25,004 nucleotides of DNA from Lachnospiraceae bacterium UBA7060 (GCA_002493835.1 DLAA01000080.1:3217-28220); one strand, 5' to 3'. Counted from the first letter of the stretch, positions 1-7,842 are shown. Notes: generated by a model from the sequence alone, not told the origin. Numbers and translations are program-made.

Positions 1-1193
1 TTTAATCGGTTTAGTTTCTGCCCCATGGAAAGATGCACCGTTTCCAACTGTTGGTATCTCTGTTCCTTATCCGCTGTAAATTTTGCAAGGCTCTCATAGC
101 TGTCTATCTTTCTTGTCGTGATGAACTTCTCCGCATTGTCGGCTGACTGCAAGGCGGTTCGGTCGGATATTCTTCTTAGGTGCTTTCCGCTGACAATCGG
201 CAAGTCTAATCTGCCTTTGCGCTCCCTTACTTTTGCAATCATCTCCATAACTTCATTCTTCACGCTGACCGCCGTATTTTTAATCTTTTCATACTGTGCG
301 CTGTGTACTTCCTGCTTGGCAAGCATGAGCATTTCTTTCGCCTGTTCTAACAGCATATTATTTTTGATGATTTCCCGATTGATATTGCCCCTCTCGGTCT
401 GTATTCCCTTGCGCTCTAAAGCGTTGGCAACCGCCCCTATATGGATTGTCGGCTCTCTGTCAATGCCTTGTTCCTTAAAGGAACGGTGTTCCCAATGTAG
501 CGCAATCCCCAACTGCTCATTGGTGGCATTGATTGTGTCGGCTAAATCTTTTCGCCACATCTTGGCGTTTTCTTGGCTGTTCCAGTCGGTGCTGTCTGCG
601 GTGTGGCATTTCCATTGTTTACGGTTGCGCTTGTCAACTTTCTGCTGTCCTGTCTTTTTGTCAATGACGGGAATACGCTCCCCGTTTTCATCAAGGTCAT
701 ACACTTTTTTCTGTTTCGCTCCCCATTCCCCTTTTTCCGTAAGAGGACGCAAGGTAAGCATTACATGGATATGGAGATTGCGCTGTCCTTTGTCATTCTC
801 GCTGTCATGGATTGCCCAGTCTGCACACATTCCCTTGTCTACAAAATTCCTCTGCACATAATCCCTCACGACTTCCTCCGCAAGTTCATAACTCCATTCG
901 TTGGGGAGTGACGCTTTTAACATTCTCGCAAGCTGTGCGTCCTGCCTTTTCTCTGCCAGTTCAACAGAGTTCCATAAAGCGGCTCGGTCTGCATACTCTT
1001 TGGGCGCATTGGGTGGGAGAGTGATTTCGCTATGGACTAAATCCTCATGGTATTTCGGGCGGTAGGTCTGCCCGTCAAACTCGCTGACAAGAACGCTCCT
1101 GCTGATGTACGAAGCCTTTTCAACTGCCGACTGCCCCTTACTCCGCCTGACTATGGAGAAACGTGTGCTTGCCTGTTTCGTTACATTACCCAT
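1..1193 (-). CDS. mobA: MobA/MobL family relaxase, C-terminus cut by the window edge
   Basis: This is a conjugative relaxase that would nick the element's oriT and pilot the single strand into a recipient using a helper conjugation system. The visible 397 codons start at an ATG preceded by AGGTG six bases upstream. The N-terminal Tyr region reads QSAVEKASYISRS (about residues 21-33), and the metal-binding HxH motif is present as NLHIHVMLTLRPL, both typical of MobA/MobL (MOBQ) enzymes. A Lys/Glu-rich, probably helical region follows and the frame is still open at base 1. Its oriT lies directly upstream on the same strand, and a DUF3847-like gene precedes that. The family assignment is secure. 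The full length and any C-terminal helicase or primase part cannot be seen. Confidence 0.93.
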   Translation of the reverse strand, partial: MGNVTKQASTRFSIVRRSKGQSAVEKASYISRSVLVSEFDGQTYRPKYHEDLVHSEITLPPNAPKEYADRAALWNSVELAEKRQDAQLARMLKASLPNEWSYELAEEVVRDYVQRNFVDKGMCADWAIHDSENDKGQRNLHIHVMLTLRPLTEKGEWGAKQKKVYDLDENGERIPVIDKKTGQQKVDKRNRKQWKCHTADSTDWNSQENAKMWRKDLADTINATNEQLGIALHWEHRSFKEQGIDREPTIHIGAVANALERKGIQTERGNINREIIKNNMLLEQAKEMLMLAKQEVHSAQYEKIKNTAVSVKNEVMEMIAKVRERKGRLDLPIVSGKHLRRISDRTALQSADNAEKFITTRKIDSYESLAKFTADKEQRYQQLETVHLSMGQKLNRL

Positions 1194-1220
1194 ACGCAAC
1201 ACCTACATTCTGCCAATAGG

Positions 1221-1291
1221 GTAGAGGGGCGCACTCATAGACTTTGCGTTCAGATAAAAGCCGCACTTTGGCTTTTGTCTGAACGCAAAGT
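1221..1291 (-). other. Origin of transfer (oriT): stem-loop plus MOBQ-like nic region
   Basis: Arms 1241-1262 and 1270-1291 form a near-perfect 22-bp inverted repeat (one mismatch) around a 7-base loop. Read on the minus strand, the hairpin is followed at once by CTATGAGTGCGCCCCT. This resembles the nic region of RSF1010/R1162-type plasmids, where a hairpin precedes AAATGCGCC and the cut. By analogy the nick would fall after GTGCGCC, near 1227/1228. The site sits 28 bases upstream of the relaxase start, the normal oriT position for MOBQ elements. The hairpin and motif are seen directly; the exact nick point is inferred. Confidence 0.75.
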
Positions 1292-1304
1292 TCACTAAAG
1301 GGTA

Positions 1305-1461
1305 GCAAGCGCAGCTTGCGAAGGGGAATTGTCGTTTCCCCTTTTGGCTGTCGCAAGACAGACAACGCCCTCCGCAGGAGTCCATGCAAGTGAAACTTGC
1401 CCCTCGGAGAGCGCACATACCACCTCTGGTGGTATATCTGTGCGCACCCCGTAAACGGGGT
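1305..1461. repeat. Chain of consecutive short hairpins beside oriT
   Basis: Back-to-back inverted repeats fill this gene-free stretch: 1305-1319 (GCAAGC arms), 1321-1343 (AAGGGGAA/TTCCCCTT), 1348-1361 (CTGTC/GACAG, GCAA loop), 1370-1380 (CTCC/GGAG), 1386-1400 (GCAAGT/ACTTGC), 1417-1435 (ATACCACC/GGTGGTAT, extended by GCGCAC 1411-1416 and GTGCGC 1440-1445) and 1446-1461 (ACCCCG/CGGGGT, TAAA loop). Possible roles are a folded single-stranded leading region in transfer, a single-strand origin or promoter, or a structured 5' leader of mobA. The sequence does not decide between these. Confidence 0.7.
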
Positions 1462-1499
1462 GGATATGTTACCTCGGCTTTCCAGTGTCATCGCCTTTG

Positions 1500-1841
1500 T
1501 CATTCCGTACCGCCCTCGCTTTCATTTTCGGCATTGGGGAGAGTGGATTGTGGGGGAGTGGTTTCTCGGCTTTCTGACTTGATTTTAGATATAATCTGCT
1601 GACACTCCCTTGTCTGCAAGGCAACCGACAGGATACGGTTTAACTCGCCCTCGTCATAGCGGTAGCAGTCGGGGAAATACTTCACAATGATACCGCCCAT
1701 GATGTACTTGTGGTGGTTCTCGGCTTTGCGTTTCTTCTCATTCTGTTTTTTCTTTTCGTTGGCTACACGCTGTTGCGCCTGTTTCAATGCCTGCAAGGCT
1801 TTTTCTAAATTTCTGCTTGCGTCATTTTTGTTCTCAATCAT
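1500..1841 (-). CDS. Small DUF3847-like mobilisation-associated protein
   Basis: This is a 113-residue charged protein. Residues 10-45 are Lys/Gln/Glu-rich and look like a coiled coil, followed by HHKYIMGGIIVKYFPDC and an acidic C-terminus. The arrangement, a basic coiled coil then a short MGGIIVKYFP-like segment, matches small DUF3847 proteins often encoded just upstream of MobA/MobL relaxases. A role as a relaxosome accessory factor is inferred from position only. The ATG start has GAGGTAACAGG upstream. The roughly 300 bases between this gene and mobA hold the oriT and hairpin chain. Confidence 0.7.
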   Translation of the reverse strand: MIENKNDASRNLEKALQALKQAQQRVANEKKKQNEKKRKAENHHKYIMGGIIVKYFPDCYRYDEGELNRILSVALQTRECQQIISKIKSESRETTPPQSTLPNAENESEGGTE

Positions 1842-1886
1842 TCCTGTTACCTCATTCTTTCTTTGCTGTGTTGATAGTTTCTGAAA

Positions 1887-1939
1887 ACAAAAAGGACAGC
1901 TAAGACATTTGTTGCTTAATTGCCTTTCGCTGTCCTTTT
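1887..1939 (-). terminator. Rho-independent terminator after the winged-helix gene
   Basis: Arms with the core AAAAGGACAGC and GCTGTCCTTTT (about 1890-1900 and 1929-1939) pair perfectly. On the minus strand the stem runs into TTTTTGTTTT. The 28-base loop contains the stop codon of the regulator gene, so the 3' end of that gene is part of the stem. The structure is nearly symmetrical and could work in both directions. Confidence 0.65.
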
Positions 1940-2347
1940 CAGATTTTTGTTGAACCGATAGCCTATGCTCCGTATTGTCTGAATGTAGACTTGTCTGCTT
2001 GGACTGTCACCTATCTTCTGCCTGATACTGCTGATATGCCCTGTGACAGTGGCATAATCTCCAAAATATGCGCCATTCCAAACAATATTATAAATCTGTT
2101 CTGTTGTGAATACTCTGCCGGGGTTGCTTGCTAACAGATACAGTATTTCAAATTCTATATTTGAAAACCTTACCTCATTATCATTCAACAGGACAATTCT
2201 CTGCACCAAATCAATCTTTAATGCCCCGACTTGAATAACATCTGTGTCTTGGAATGTATTGCACCATTCAAGACATTTGCTGTTGCTTATGACCTCCAAT
2301 ATCCCGTTATAAATATCTTTTTCATCATCGGTAAAAGATAAAATCAT
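1916..2347 (-). CDS. Orphan OmpR/PhoB-type winged-helix DNA-binding protein
   Basis: This 143-residue protein has a short N-terminal segment of about 45 residues and then a Trans_reg_C winged-helix domain (about residues 42-132). Seen landmarks are NIEFEILYLLASNPGRVFTT, the recognition-helix region VTGHISSIRQKI and the wing ending IRSIGYRF. There is no phospho-receiver domain, so it is unlikely to be a classical response regulator. It has the same plan as the 141-residue protein at 11343-11768, though the two are clearly diverged. It lies 48 bases downstream of the glutamate 5-kinase gene and could be co-transcribed with it. The ribosome site at this ATG is weak, so the start is less certain than the domain. 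Confidence 0.8.
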   Translation of the reverse strand: MILSFTDDEKDIYNGILEVISNSKCLEWCNTFQDTDVIQVGALKIDLVQRIVLLNDNEVRFSNIEFEILYLLASNPGRVFTTEQIYNIVWNGAYFGDYATVTGHISSIRQKIGDSPSRQVYIQTIRSIGYRFNKNLKRTAKGN

Positions 2348-2395
2348 TATTTTCCCATGACAATCACCGCCTTTCTTAAATCCTTTGGGAATGTG

Positions 2396-3190
2396 TCAAC
2401 CTCCCGTAAATAAAGTTCCGATACTTTCACCATTTACTATCCCGTATAAAGATGATGGGTTTTTCCCGTTTGTAATGATTGTATCTATTCCCTGCTCTGT
2501 CGCATACTGGGCGGCTTTTAACTTTGTCCTCATTCCCCCTGTTCCACGTCTTGAACCTGCCCCTCCCGCCATTTGGTACATCTCGTCCGTAATCCTGTCA
2601 ATTTTGGATATTAAGTGAGCCTGCACATTCCTGTGCGGATCGCTGTCATACAGACCGTCTATGTCAGAAAAAATAACCAATTTATTTGCCTGACACAATA
2701 CCGCCACAACAGCGGATAACATATCATTATCTCCGAATAACTGTTCCTCTGACTGTATTTCATCATAGCTGACAGAGTCATTCGCATTTACAACGGGTAT
2801 AATGCCCATTTCAAGCAGGGTGTTGAATGTGTTGATTAGATTTTCCTTCTTTTTTTCATTCGTGACATCTGCACTGCTCAATAAAATCTGACCGATTATC
2901 TTATCATATTCCTGAAAGTATTTGCTGTACAGGTGGATAATGCGGCACTGCCCGACAGAAGCCGCCGCCTGCTTATGCCTGATACTGCTTGGTCTGTATT
3001 TTAGGCTCATTTTATTCGTTCCTACTGCGATTGCGCCCGATGAAACCAATATCACCTCATATCCCATATTTTGAATATCGGCTATCACACACGCCAACCT
3101 GTCAAAAGATTGGAAATTGCTTTGCCCCATTTCATTTGTCAGCGTGGAAGTTCCAACCTTTACAATAATTCTGTTATGATACAAATTCAT
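2396..3190 (-). CDS. proB: Glutamate 5-kinase, short form without PUA domain
   Basis: This enzyme phosphorylates L-glutamate to glutamyl 5-phosphate, the first step of proline synthesis. The 264 residues cover one amino-acid kinase domain. Seen motifs are KVGTSTLT near the N-terminus, SSGAIAVG, NANDSVSYDE, FSDIDGLYDSDPH and GTGGMRTKLKAA, the last being the family's nucleotide-binding signature. The C-terminal PUA domain of E. coli-type ProB is absent. I chose the ATG at 3190 because GAGGTG sits just upstream; an earlier in-frame start would overlap the upstream gene. That gene stops one base before this ATG, so the two are very probably translationally coupled. No proA or proC is visible, so the cargo supplies only the committed step. 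Confidence 0.93.
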   Translation of the reverse strand: MNLYHNRIIVKVGTSTLTNEMGQSNFQSFDRLACVIADIQNMGYEVILVSSGAIAVGTNKMSLKYRPSSIRHKQAAASVGQCRIIHLYSKYFQEYDKIIGQILLSSADVTNEKKKENLINTFNTLLEMGIIPVVNANDSVSYDEIQSEEQLFGDNDMLSAVVAVLCQANKLVIFSDIDGLYDSDPHRNVQAHLISKIDRITDEMYQMAGGAGSRRGTGGMRTKLKAAQYATEQGIDTIITNGKNPSSLYGIVNGESIGTLFTGG

Positions 3191-3191
3191 T

Positions 3192-3731
3192 TCACACCTC
3201 AATTATAACTGCCTCATGCTTTGCAAATGGCAGAAATTTTTTTATTATCAATTCGGTTTTTATCTTCATATACCCTGTTGTTGTTCCGTCACTGCAACCG
3301 TAATACTCCCCGTCCACAACTTCTTTGTCAAACACTAACTTAACCCTGTCCGCTGTGTCCAAAAGCATACTGAATACTGTTGCCGCACCTATCTTCGTTC
3401 CCAACATGGATTCCATTTTCTCCGCTGGCGCAAACGAAACTCGTGAAACTCCCAGTGTACCGCTGAAATCTTTTGCATGGAAAGGCTTATCTCCTTTTGT
3501 GATAAAAAGATAAAAGTCTGTCTGTTGCCTGTTGCATAAAAATAATGTCTTTACCATATCCATATTCAGTTTTTTATTGATTTCCTCACAATCCTCCATT
3601 GTGATTACCTCGTCAGTGCCTACACGCTCAAACGGTATCTGCAAAACCTCTAAAGCATGGTAAACCTTCTTCTGCAAATCTGTCTTATACTCTGTTGGCA
3701 CTGTCCTTTCGATTTCGCTCACATAAATCAT
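3192..3731 (-). CDS. Prolyl-tRNA editing protein (ProX/YbaK family)
   Basis: This is a stand-alone relative of the prolyl-tRNA synthetase editing (INS) domain, which hydrolyses mischarged tRNA-Pro such as Ala-tRNA-Pro. At 179 residues it matches single-domain ProX/PrdX proteins. Seen features are a Lys-containing strand FITKGDKPFHAKDF, the segment GVSRVSFAPAEKMESMLGTK, and GAATVFSMLLD followed by VKLVFDKEV, the ProX-type core. The chosen ATG at 3731 has AGAGGT eight bases upstream; a longer frame to 3767 lacks a ribosome site. It is divergent from the LysR gene and coupled to proB, which points to proline or proline-analogue metabolism. The exact substrate cannot be read from the sequence. 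Confidence 0.88.
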   Translation of the reverse strand: MIYVSEIERTVPTEYKTDLQKKVYHALEVLQIPFERVGTDEVITMEDCEEINKKLNMDMVKTLFLCNRQQTDFYLFITKGDKPFHAKDFSGTLGVSRVSFAPAEKMESMLGTKIGAATVFSMLLDTADRVKLVFDKEVVDGEYYGCSDGTTTGYMKIKTELIIKKFLPFAKHEAVIIEV

Positions 3732-3771
3732 ATGTTTTGACCTCTTTTCCTTGTTTTTATTTCTCACCTAG

Positions 3772-3786
3772 TGTATTCTAAATACA
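3772..3786. promoter_or_regulatory. Candidate LysR operator between divergent genes
   Basis: TGTATT and AATACA form a perfect 6-bp inverted repeat around CTA in the 120-base gap between the divergent editing-protein and LysR genes. LysR-family sites are typically short AT-rich dyads in such gaps. The dyad is seen; binding by the neighbouring LysR protein is inferred. Confidence 0.5.
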
Positions 3787-3851
3787 ACGATTTGAAAAGC
3801 GAATATATATCATACTTTGCATGACATATTCAGATATAAGGAGTGAATGAA

Positions 3852-4724
3852 ATGGACGTAAATATACAAAAATACTTGGCATTTGTGAAAACAGTGGAGT
3901 GTGGCAGTTTTACAAGTGCGGCAGAAATTCTTTCTTATTCCCAATCCGGCATAAGCCGCATGATAAACGATTTGGAAAAGGAATGGAATGTTTCTTTGTT
4001 GGAGCGTGGCAAAGGCGGCGTCAAACTGACCTCTGACGGTCTGAAACTGCTCCCATATGCCCAAAATGTCTGCAACGAATATTTAAAACTGCAAATGCAG
4101 GTGTCGGAGTTAAACGGACTTCATTCGGGTTTGATACGCATAGGGACTTTTTCAAGCGTTGCCACGCACTGGCTCCCAAAAGTCATTAAAAAATTCCAGT
4201 CCGACTATCCGGGTATTGACTACGAATTATTGCTCGGTGACTATACAGAGATAGAAAACTGGATTTTAGAAGGACGTGTTGACTGCGGCTTTCTGCGCCT
4301 GCCCGCTAATGCCGAACTGGAAACCAGCTTTTTAGAACAGGACAAATTGCTTGTAGTGTTACCGGAAACACACCCTCTTGCTGACTGTGACCGTTTTCCA
4401 GTCAATGCCCTTTGCGACTATCCTTTTATGCTTTTGGAAAAAGGCGCAAAGGCAGAAATATCAGAAATATTTGAAAAATGCAACCTCGCCCCTAAAATCC
4501 ATTTTACAACATGGGATGACTACGCCATAATGTCAATGGTTGAAAGCGGATTAGGTATCAGCATACTTCCTCAGCTTATTTTGCGACGTATTCCGTACCG
4601 CATTATCATAAAGGAATTAGATGTTCCTGCATACCGCAATATCGGCTTGGCAATGCGGAGTAAAAAAAATACCTCTTTAGCTGTCAAAAAATTCTTAGAG
4701 TATCTTCCTTACCGATATGATTAG
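3852..4724 (+). CDS. LysR-family transcriptional regulator
   Basis: This 290-residue regulator has an N-terminal winged helix-turn-helix (SFTSAAEILSYSQSGISRMI, then LLERGKGGVKLT, about residues 18-62). A periplasmic-binding-type effector domain follows (about 88-288), with GLIRIGTFSSVATHWLPKVI, DCGFLRLP and ESGLGISILPQ. It is the only plus-strand gene and is divergent from the editing-protein/proB pair, the classic layout for a LysR activator of its neighbour. The ATG at 3852 is preceded by AAGGAG at 3838-3843; a GTG at 3843 overlaps that site and was rejected. Its TAG stop is interleaved on opposite strands with the TAA of the next gene (4721-4724). The effector is probably proline or an analogue, which is inference. 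Confidence 0.93.
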   Translation: MDVNIQKYLAFVKTVECGSFTSAAEILSYSQSGISRMINDLEKEWNVSLLERGKGGVKLTSDGLKLLPYAQNVCNEYLKLQMQVSELNGLHSGLIRIGTFSSVATHWLPKVIKKFQSDYPGIDYELLLGDYTEIENWILEGRVDCGFLRLPANAELETSFLEQDKLLVVLPETHPLADCDRFPVNALCDYPFMLLEKGAKAEISEIFEKCNLAPKIHFTTWDDYAIMSMVESGLGISILPQLILRRIPYRIIIKELDVPAYRNIGLAMRSKKNTSLAVKKFLEYLPYRYD

Positions 4725-5002
4725 CTTTTATTTGCAAGGTTGATTTCCCGCATACGGTTCTTTGCCTGCAACCTCTGCTCATCACTTATTTTTCTTGGTC
4801 TGCGGTAACTGACGTATGCTTTCGGCAAGGAATAGGTCTTAGATACCTCGTCCTGCCCTGTCAGCTTGTATGTATCGGGAAAGTCGGCAGCAAGCGTGTC
4901 TAGTTTCCGCATGACCGCTTTATCTCTTGTGTAGAGGGTAGCGGTCTGTTCTCCTGCATTGTAATTGACAATCGTTTCCTGCTCGTATCGGGAAAGTTTC
5001 AT
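4721..5002 (-). CDS. Small conserved protein of mobile elements, unknown function
   Basis: This 93-residue basic protein begins MKLSRYEQETIVNYNAGEQ and has a Tyr/Pro/Arg-rich SYRRPRKIS segment near its C-terminus. It resembles a small protein found repeatedly in Clostridia integrative elements and sometimes labelled immunoglobulin or chaperone without experimental basis. Its ATG overlaps the stop of the upstream gene in an ATGA, so the two are translationally coupled. Its stop overlaps that of the convergent LysR gene. No function is proposed. Confidence 0.7.
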   Translation of the reverse strand: MKLSRYEQETIVNYNAGEQTATLYTRDKAVMRKLDTLAADFPDTYKLTGQDEVSKTYSLPKAYVSYRRPRKISDEQRLQAKNRMREINLANKS

Positions 5003-5607
5003 AGTGTCATATCCCCCTTTCCCTTGCTGTGGGTTCTGTGCCTTTTTCCCTCGGCAACTGTCGGCTGTTTTGCCTGTTCCTTTGCTCTGGCTAACCTTGC
5101 CTTTATGGAGTGGTCACGCTCGGTCAGTTTCCGTCTTTTGGTGGTGGCGGTCAGTTCCGCACACGTTTTTTCTGACAGGGCATTTAATTTCTTCAAGGTG
5201 TCGCTTACTATCTGCTTTGTGTTATCATCTTTTATCTGCGGAAGAATAGCGGACAGACTGGCGCACGTTTCCGCTTTGCCCTGCTCCCCAAACTGATAGA
5301 TTAAGTTGATTTCATCAGCGTTAAAAGGTATCTGAAAATTTGCGCCCTCACATAAACGCTCCACGCCCACGCACTTAGGGAGATTTCTTGTCAGTTCGTA
5401 ATTATCCCTCGCTGTGATTGTTCCATGACTGTCGGTCTGCCTTACCTCAACTTCACACTGGCTTTTCTGCTCCAACACAAGCCACTGGTATTTATCGCTT
5501 TCTTTGGTGAATACAGTCTGATGCGCACTGGAGTGTGTCCTGCTATGGATATATTTGTCGGCGGTACTGTAATAGTCCAAAATCTGCTGTTCCTGCTTTT
5601 TATTCAT
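4999..5607 (-). CDS. Hypothetical protein with a transposon-transfer-assisting-like segment
   Basis: This 202-residue protein has an N-terminal part (about 1-90) that I do not recognise. A segment at about 92-150, from FNADEINLIYQFG through SLSAILPQIKDDNTKQIVSDTL to KLNALSEKTCAEL, resembles the small TTRAP (transposon-transfer assisting) proteins of Clostridia elements. The C-terminus is strongly basic (RRKLTERDHSIKARLARAKE), suggesting nucleic-acid contact. The start has GCGAGGG upstream. It is the first gene of a two-gene unit with the 93-residue protein. The TTRAP resemblance is from memory and moderate. Confidence 0.65.
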   Translation of the reverse strand: MNKKQEQQILDYYSTADKYIHSRTHSSAHQTVFTKESDKYQWLVLEQKSQCEVEVRQTDSHGTITARDNYELTRNLPKCVGVERLCEGANFQIPFNADEINLIYQFGEQGKAETCASLSAILPQIKDDNTKQIVSDTLKKLNALSEKTCAELTATTKRRKLTERDHSIKARLARAKEQAKQPTVAEGKRHRTHSKGKGDMTL

Positions 5608-5981
5608 GGTCTTTGCCCTCGCTGTGGTGGTACATCTATGGTTAGATGTATCAGTATTGATTGATATGATTGATTGATAACTGACATATATTCTCTTTCT
5701 CTCTGTCTTTTACTTTTCTTTGGTTCTTTCTTTTGCTTTTCTATCTCTCTTTCTCTGCCCTTTGGTAGTAGAAGAGAGGTGGAACAGTAAGTGATAGTGT
5801 TTATGTTTGAGTGATGTTTTAAGTTTTTTCACCCGTTTATTGTTGGGTGTTTGGATTGCAGAATATTATATGTGGGTATTTCTCTGCTTCGGCAATGATA
5901 GTTTCATTTTCTACGGTAATTACCGCATGAAAAAAGACTATAACTGTTACTGTCATAGCCTTTTTCTTCAAAACCTATTTT
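5608..5981. other. Gene-free spacer with repeats, dyads and a terminator
   Basis: No gene is visible in this 374-base stretch. It holds a 20-bp dyad at 5631-5650 (TACATCT/AGATGTA, 6-base loop) just upstream of the 202-residue gene. About 5659-5681 it holds two copies of TGATTGAT-type direct repeats. A pyrimidine-rich tract (about 5690-5762), a perfect 12-bp palindrome CGGTAATTACCG at 5914-5925 and a terminator hairpin at 5930-5965 follow. The dyad and repeats are where a promoter for the two-gene unit should be. Confidence 0.5.
5930..5965 (-). terminator. Terminator after the truncated recombinase
   Basis: Minus-strand AAAAAGGCTATGAC and GTTATAGTCTTTTT pair, allowing G-U pairs, around a 7-base loop, and the stem ends in a run of T. 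It lies 16 bases past the recombinase stop codon. Confidence 0.6.
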
Positions 5982-7709
5982 TTACATTACAGCTTGTTTC
6001 CCTACCCTCGGTATGTTCGGCACTCCTGCATGGAAATATATACCTTTTTCTCTGTCCTCGGCTCTTATCTGCTCTTTTTGACTGTCAATCTGCGCCTTTT
6101 TCTTGACTTTGGTGCGTTCCTCATATTCTTTCTGTTTTCCATTGGCTTTCCGTTTCAGATAATTTTGGTGTAATTTATCCTTCCTTGCTTCTTTTTTCCG
6201 CATTTCCTCCAGTTCTTCGGGTGTCGGCTCTTTTTCTGCCATAGTAGGTGGTGTATATTCCCCAATAAAATTGAAATAAATCTCTATTTTTTGTGTGGTA
6301 TCTGCACTTCCTTTACGGTCACGCTCATGGACAATGATTTTCTCCACAAACTCATTCAGCATGAGCGTTGTCATTTCCTCTGCGTTACTGTACCTCTCAA
6401 CCAGTTTCAGAAAACGTGCGGCAGATTTGCGGTCTTTCTCATACTGTGTCTGCTCCGCCTTGTAGCTGTTTACCTCGTCCTGCAGCTGTTCCTGCTCGCC
6501 CTCGTATTGGTTGTAGAGCATGGTATAACGCTTGTCTGACAGTTTCCCCAATGCGTTATCCTCATAAATCTTTGCAATCAGCATTTCCAGTTCCCCGATA
6601 CGTTTTTCACATACCGCCATACGTTTCTTCTGTTCCGTAAAGTCTACGGTCTGCCTTTCCTCAATATGTGACTGAATTTCCTCCGCAAAACGTCCTTTAT
6701 CAAGGCTGGCATATTGGATAACCTCTTTTATGGTCTTTGCCACTATCTCTATGACATGATCCGCTTTGATGCGGTGTGCTGACCTGCACAATGTTCCGAC
6801 TGGCTGTTTCGCATAATTTCCACATACATACATGGGAACACGCTTTCCGTTATTTACCCTGTGGACATACATTTTACCGCCACAATCAGCACAATACATT
6901 AGTCCTGTGAGTGGGTGCGCTTCGCCCCAACCGTCAGGGTAGCGTCTTACCTGTCCTCTGATACGCTGTACATTGTCAAAAGTTTCTTGGTCGATAATCG
7001 GCTCGTGGGTGTCCTCAAAGATTAACCACTGGTCTTTATCTACATAATGGCTCTTTTTGTCCTTAAAATGCTTGCGTGTCTTGAAGTTTACCGTATGCCC
7101 TAAATATTCATGTTTCTGTAATATATGTGCTATGGTGGAACTTCCCCATTTGTAAGGGTTTTTAATTTCCCTGTTCTGCCACAATCCCACGCCCAACTGC
7201 GCTTGGTGGTAGGCAGGTACGGGGATATGTTCACTGGATAGCTGTGCCGCAATCTGATATGGACCGTAACCCTCTAATGTCATTCGGAATATCCGCCTGA
7301 CAATAGGTGCTGCCACTTCATCAATCACCCATTTGTTTTTATCCTCGCTGTCTTTCAGATAACCATAAGGCGGACTGCTCGCAACGTGCTTTCCGCTTTC
7401 ACCTTTTGCCTTAAATGTGGACTTAATTTTCTTGCTAATGTCCTTTGCATAGTATTCGTTGATTACATCTCGGAACGGAAGGAAATCATCATCAAATCCC
7501 GAACCTGTGTCAACACCCTCGTTGACTGCAATCAGTCTTACATTCGCCCTGCGTAGCTGTTCCCTCAACATTCCCATTTGCACATAATTTCTTCCCAGTC
7601 GGCTCATATCTTTTACAATGATAGTTCCGATATTGCCTTTCTCCACTTCGGCAAGCATGGCTTGCAATCCCTCACGCTCAAAAGTAGTGCCGGAAATTCC
7701 GTCATCTAT
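5982..7709 (-). pseudogene. Large serine recombinase (Tn4451/Tn5397 type, DUF4368), N-terminus missing
   Basis: This is the C-terminal 575 residues of an integrase of the TnpX/TndX class, which excises and inserts elements through a serine-linked intermediate. The frame opens directly after a TAG at the junction and begins IDDGISGTTFERE. It keeps DMSRLGRNY, the recombinase domain, a zinc ribbon (CADCGGKMY with two later Cys), a long coiled coil and a DUF4368-like end (QKIEIYFNFIGEY). The first 60-70 residues, including the catalytic Ser of the YxRxS motif, are absent and no fragment of them lies upstream. An internal TTG at 7667 could start a shorter protein, but it would be catalytically dead. 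It probably was the integrase of the mobilizable element at 1-7709. The cut lies at the same codon as in the recombinase at 9414-11144. Confidence 0.88.
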
Positions 7710-7762
7710 CTAATAGCCCATTTTGATACAATTTTATTTTCCCTACACTTTTTTATTTTGCC
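7704..7762. mobile_element. Element end / insertion junction inside a recombinase gene (copy 1)
   Basis: At 7704-7718 the recombinase reading frame gives way to ATCTATCTAATAGCC, which is identical to 11139-11153. It is followed by a shared TTTGATACAAT and then by AT-rich repeat units: a degenerate one ending at 7743 and ACTTTTTTATTTTGCC at 7747-7762. I read this as the left end of an inserted element that extends rightwards. The DNA at 7763-7794 shows nothing further before the terminator. Confidence 0.65.
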
Positions 7763-7794
7763 TCCAAAGGGGGTTCAAATGTAAAAACCGCCTT

Positions 7795-7829
7795 TAAAAT
7801 AAGAAAACACTCCACATTCCTGTGAAGTG
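7795..7829 (-). terminator. Terminator after the intact serine recombinase
   Basis: Minus-strand CACTTCACA and TGTGGAGTG (7808-7829) form a 9-bp stem around a GGAA loop, followed by TTTTCTTATTTT. It lies 14 bases past the stop codon. Confidence 0.65.
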
Positions 7830-7842
7830 CAATCTGTATTTC

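Noticed and set aside
118..861. Long plus-strand frame opposite mobA
   Set aside because: It is antisense to a clear relaxase with HxH motif, and its translation is hydrophobic and Ser/Cys-rich without a known domain.
1186..1503. A 105-residue minus-strand open frame over the oriT region
   Set aside because: It covers the oriT stem and the hairpin chain, overlaps the mobA start and has no recognisable protein features; the base pattern is explained by inverted repeats.
7667..7740. Programmed frameshift or recoding that would restore the truncated recombinase
   Set aside because: No frame upstream encodes the missing catalytic segment, so there is nothing to join.
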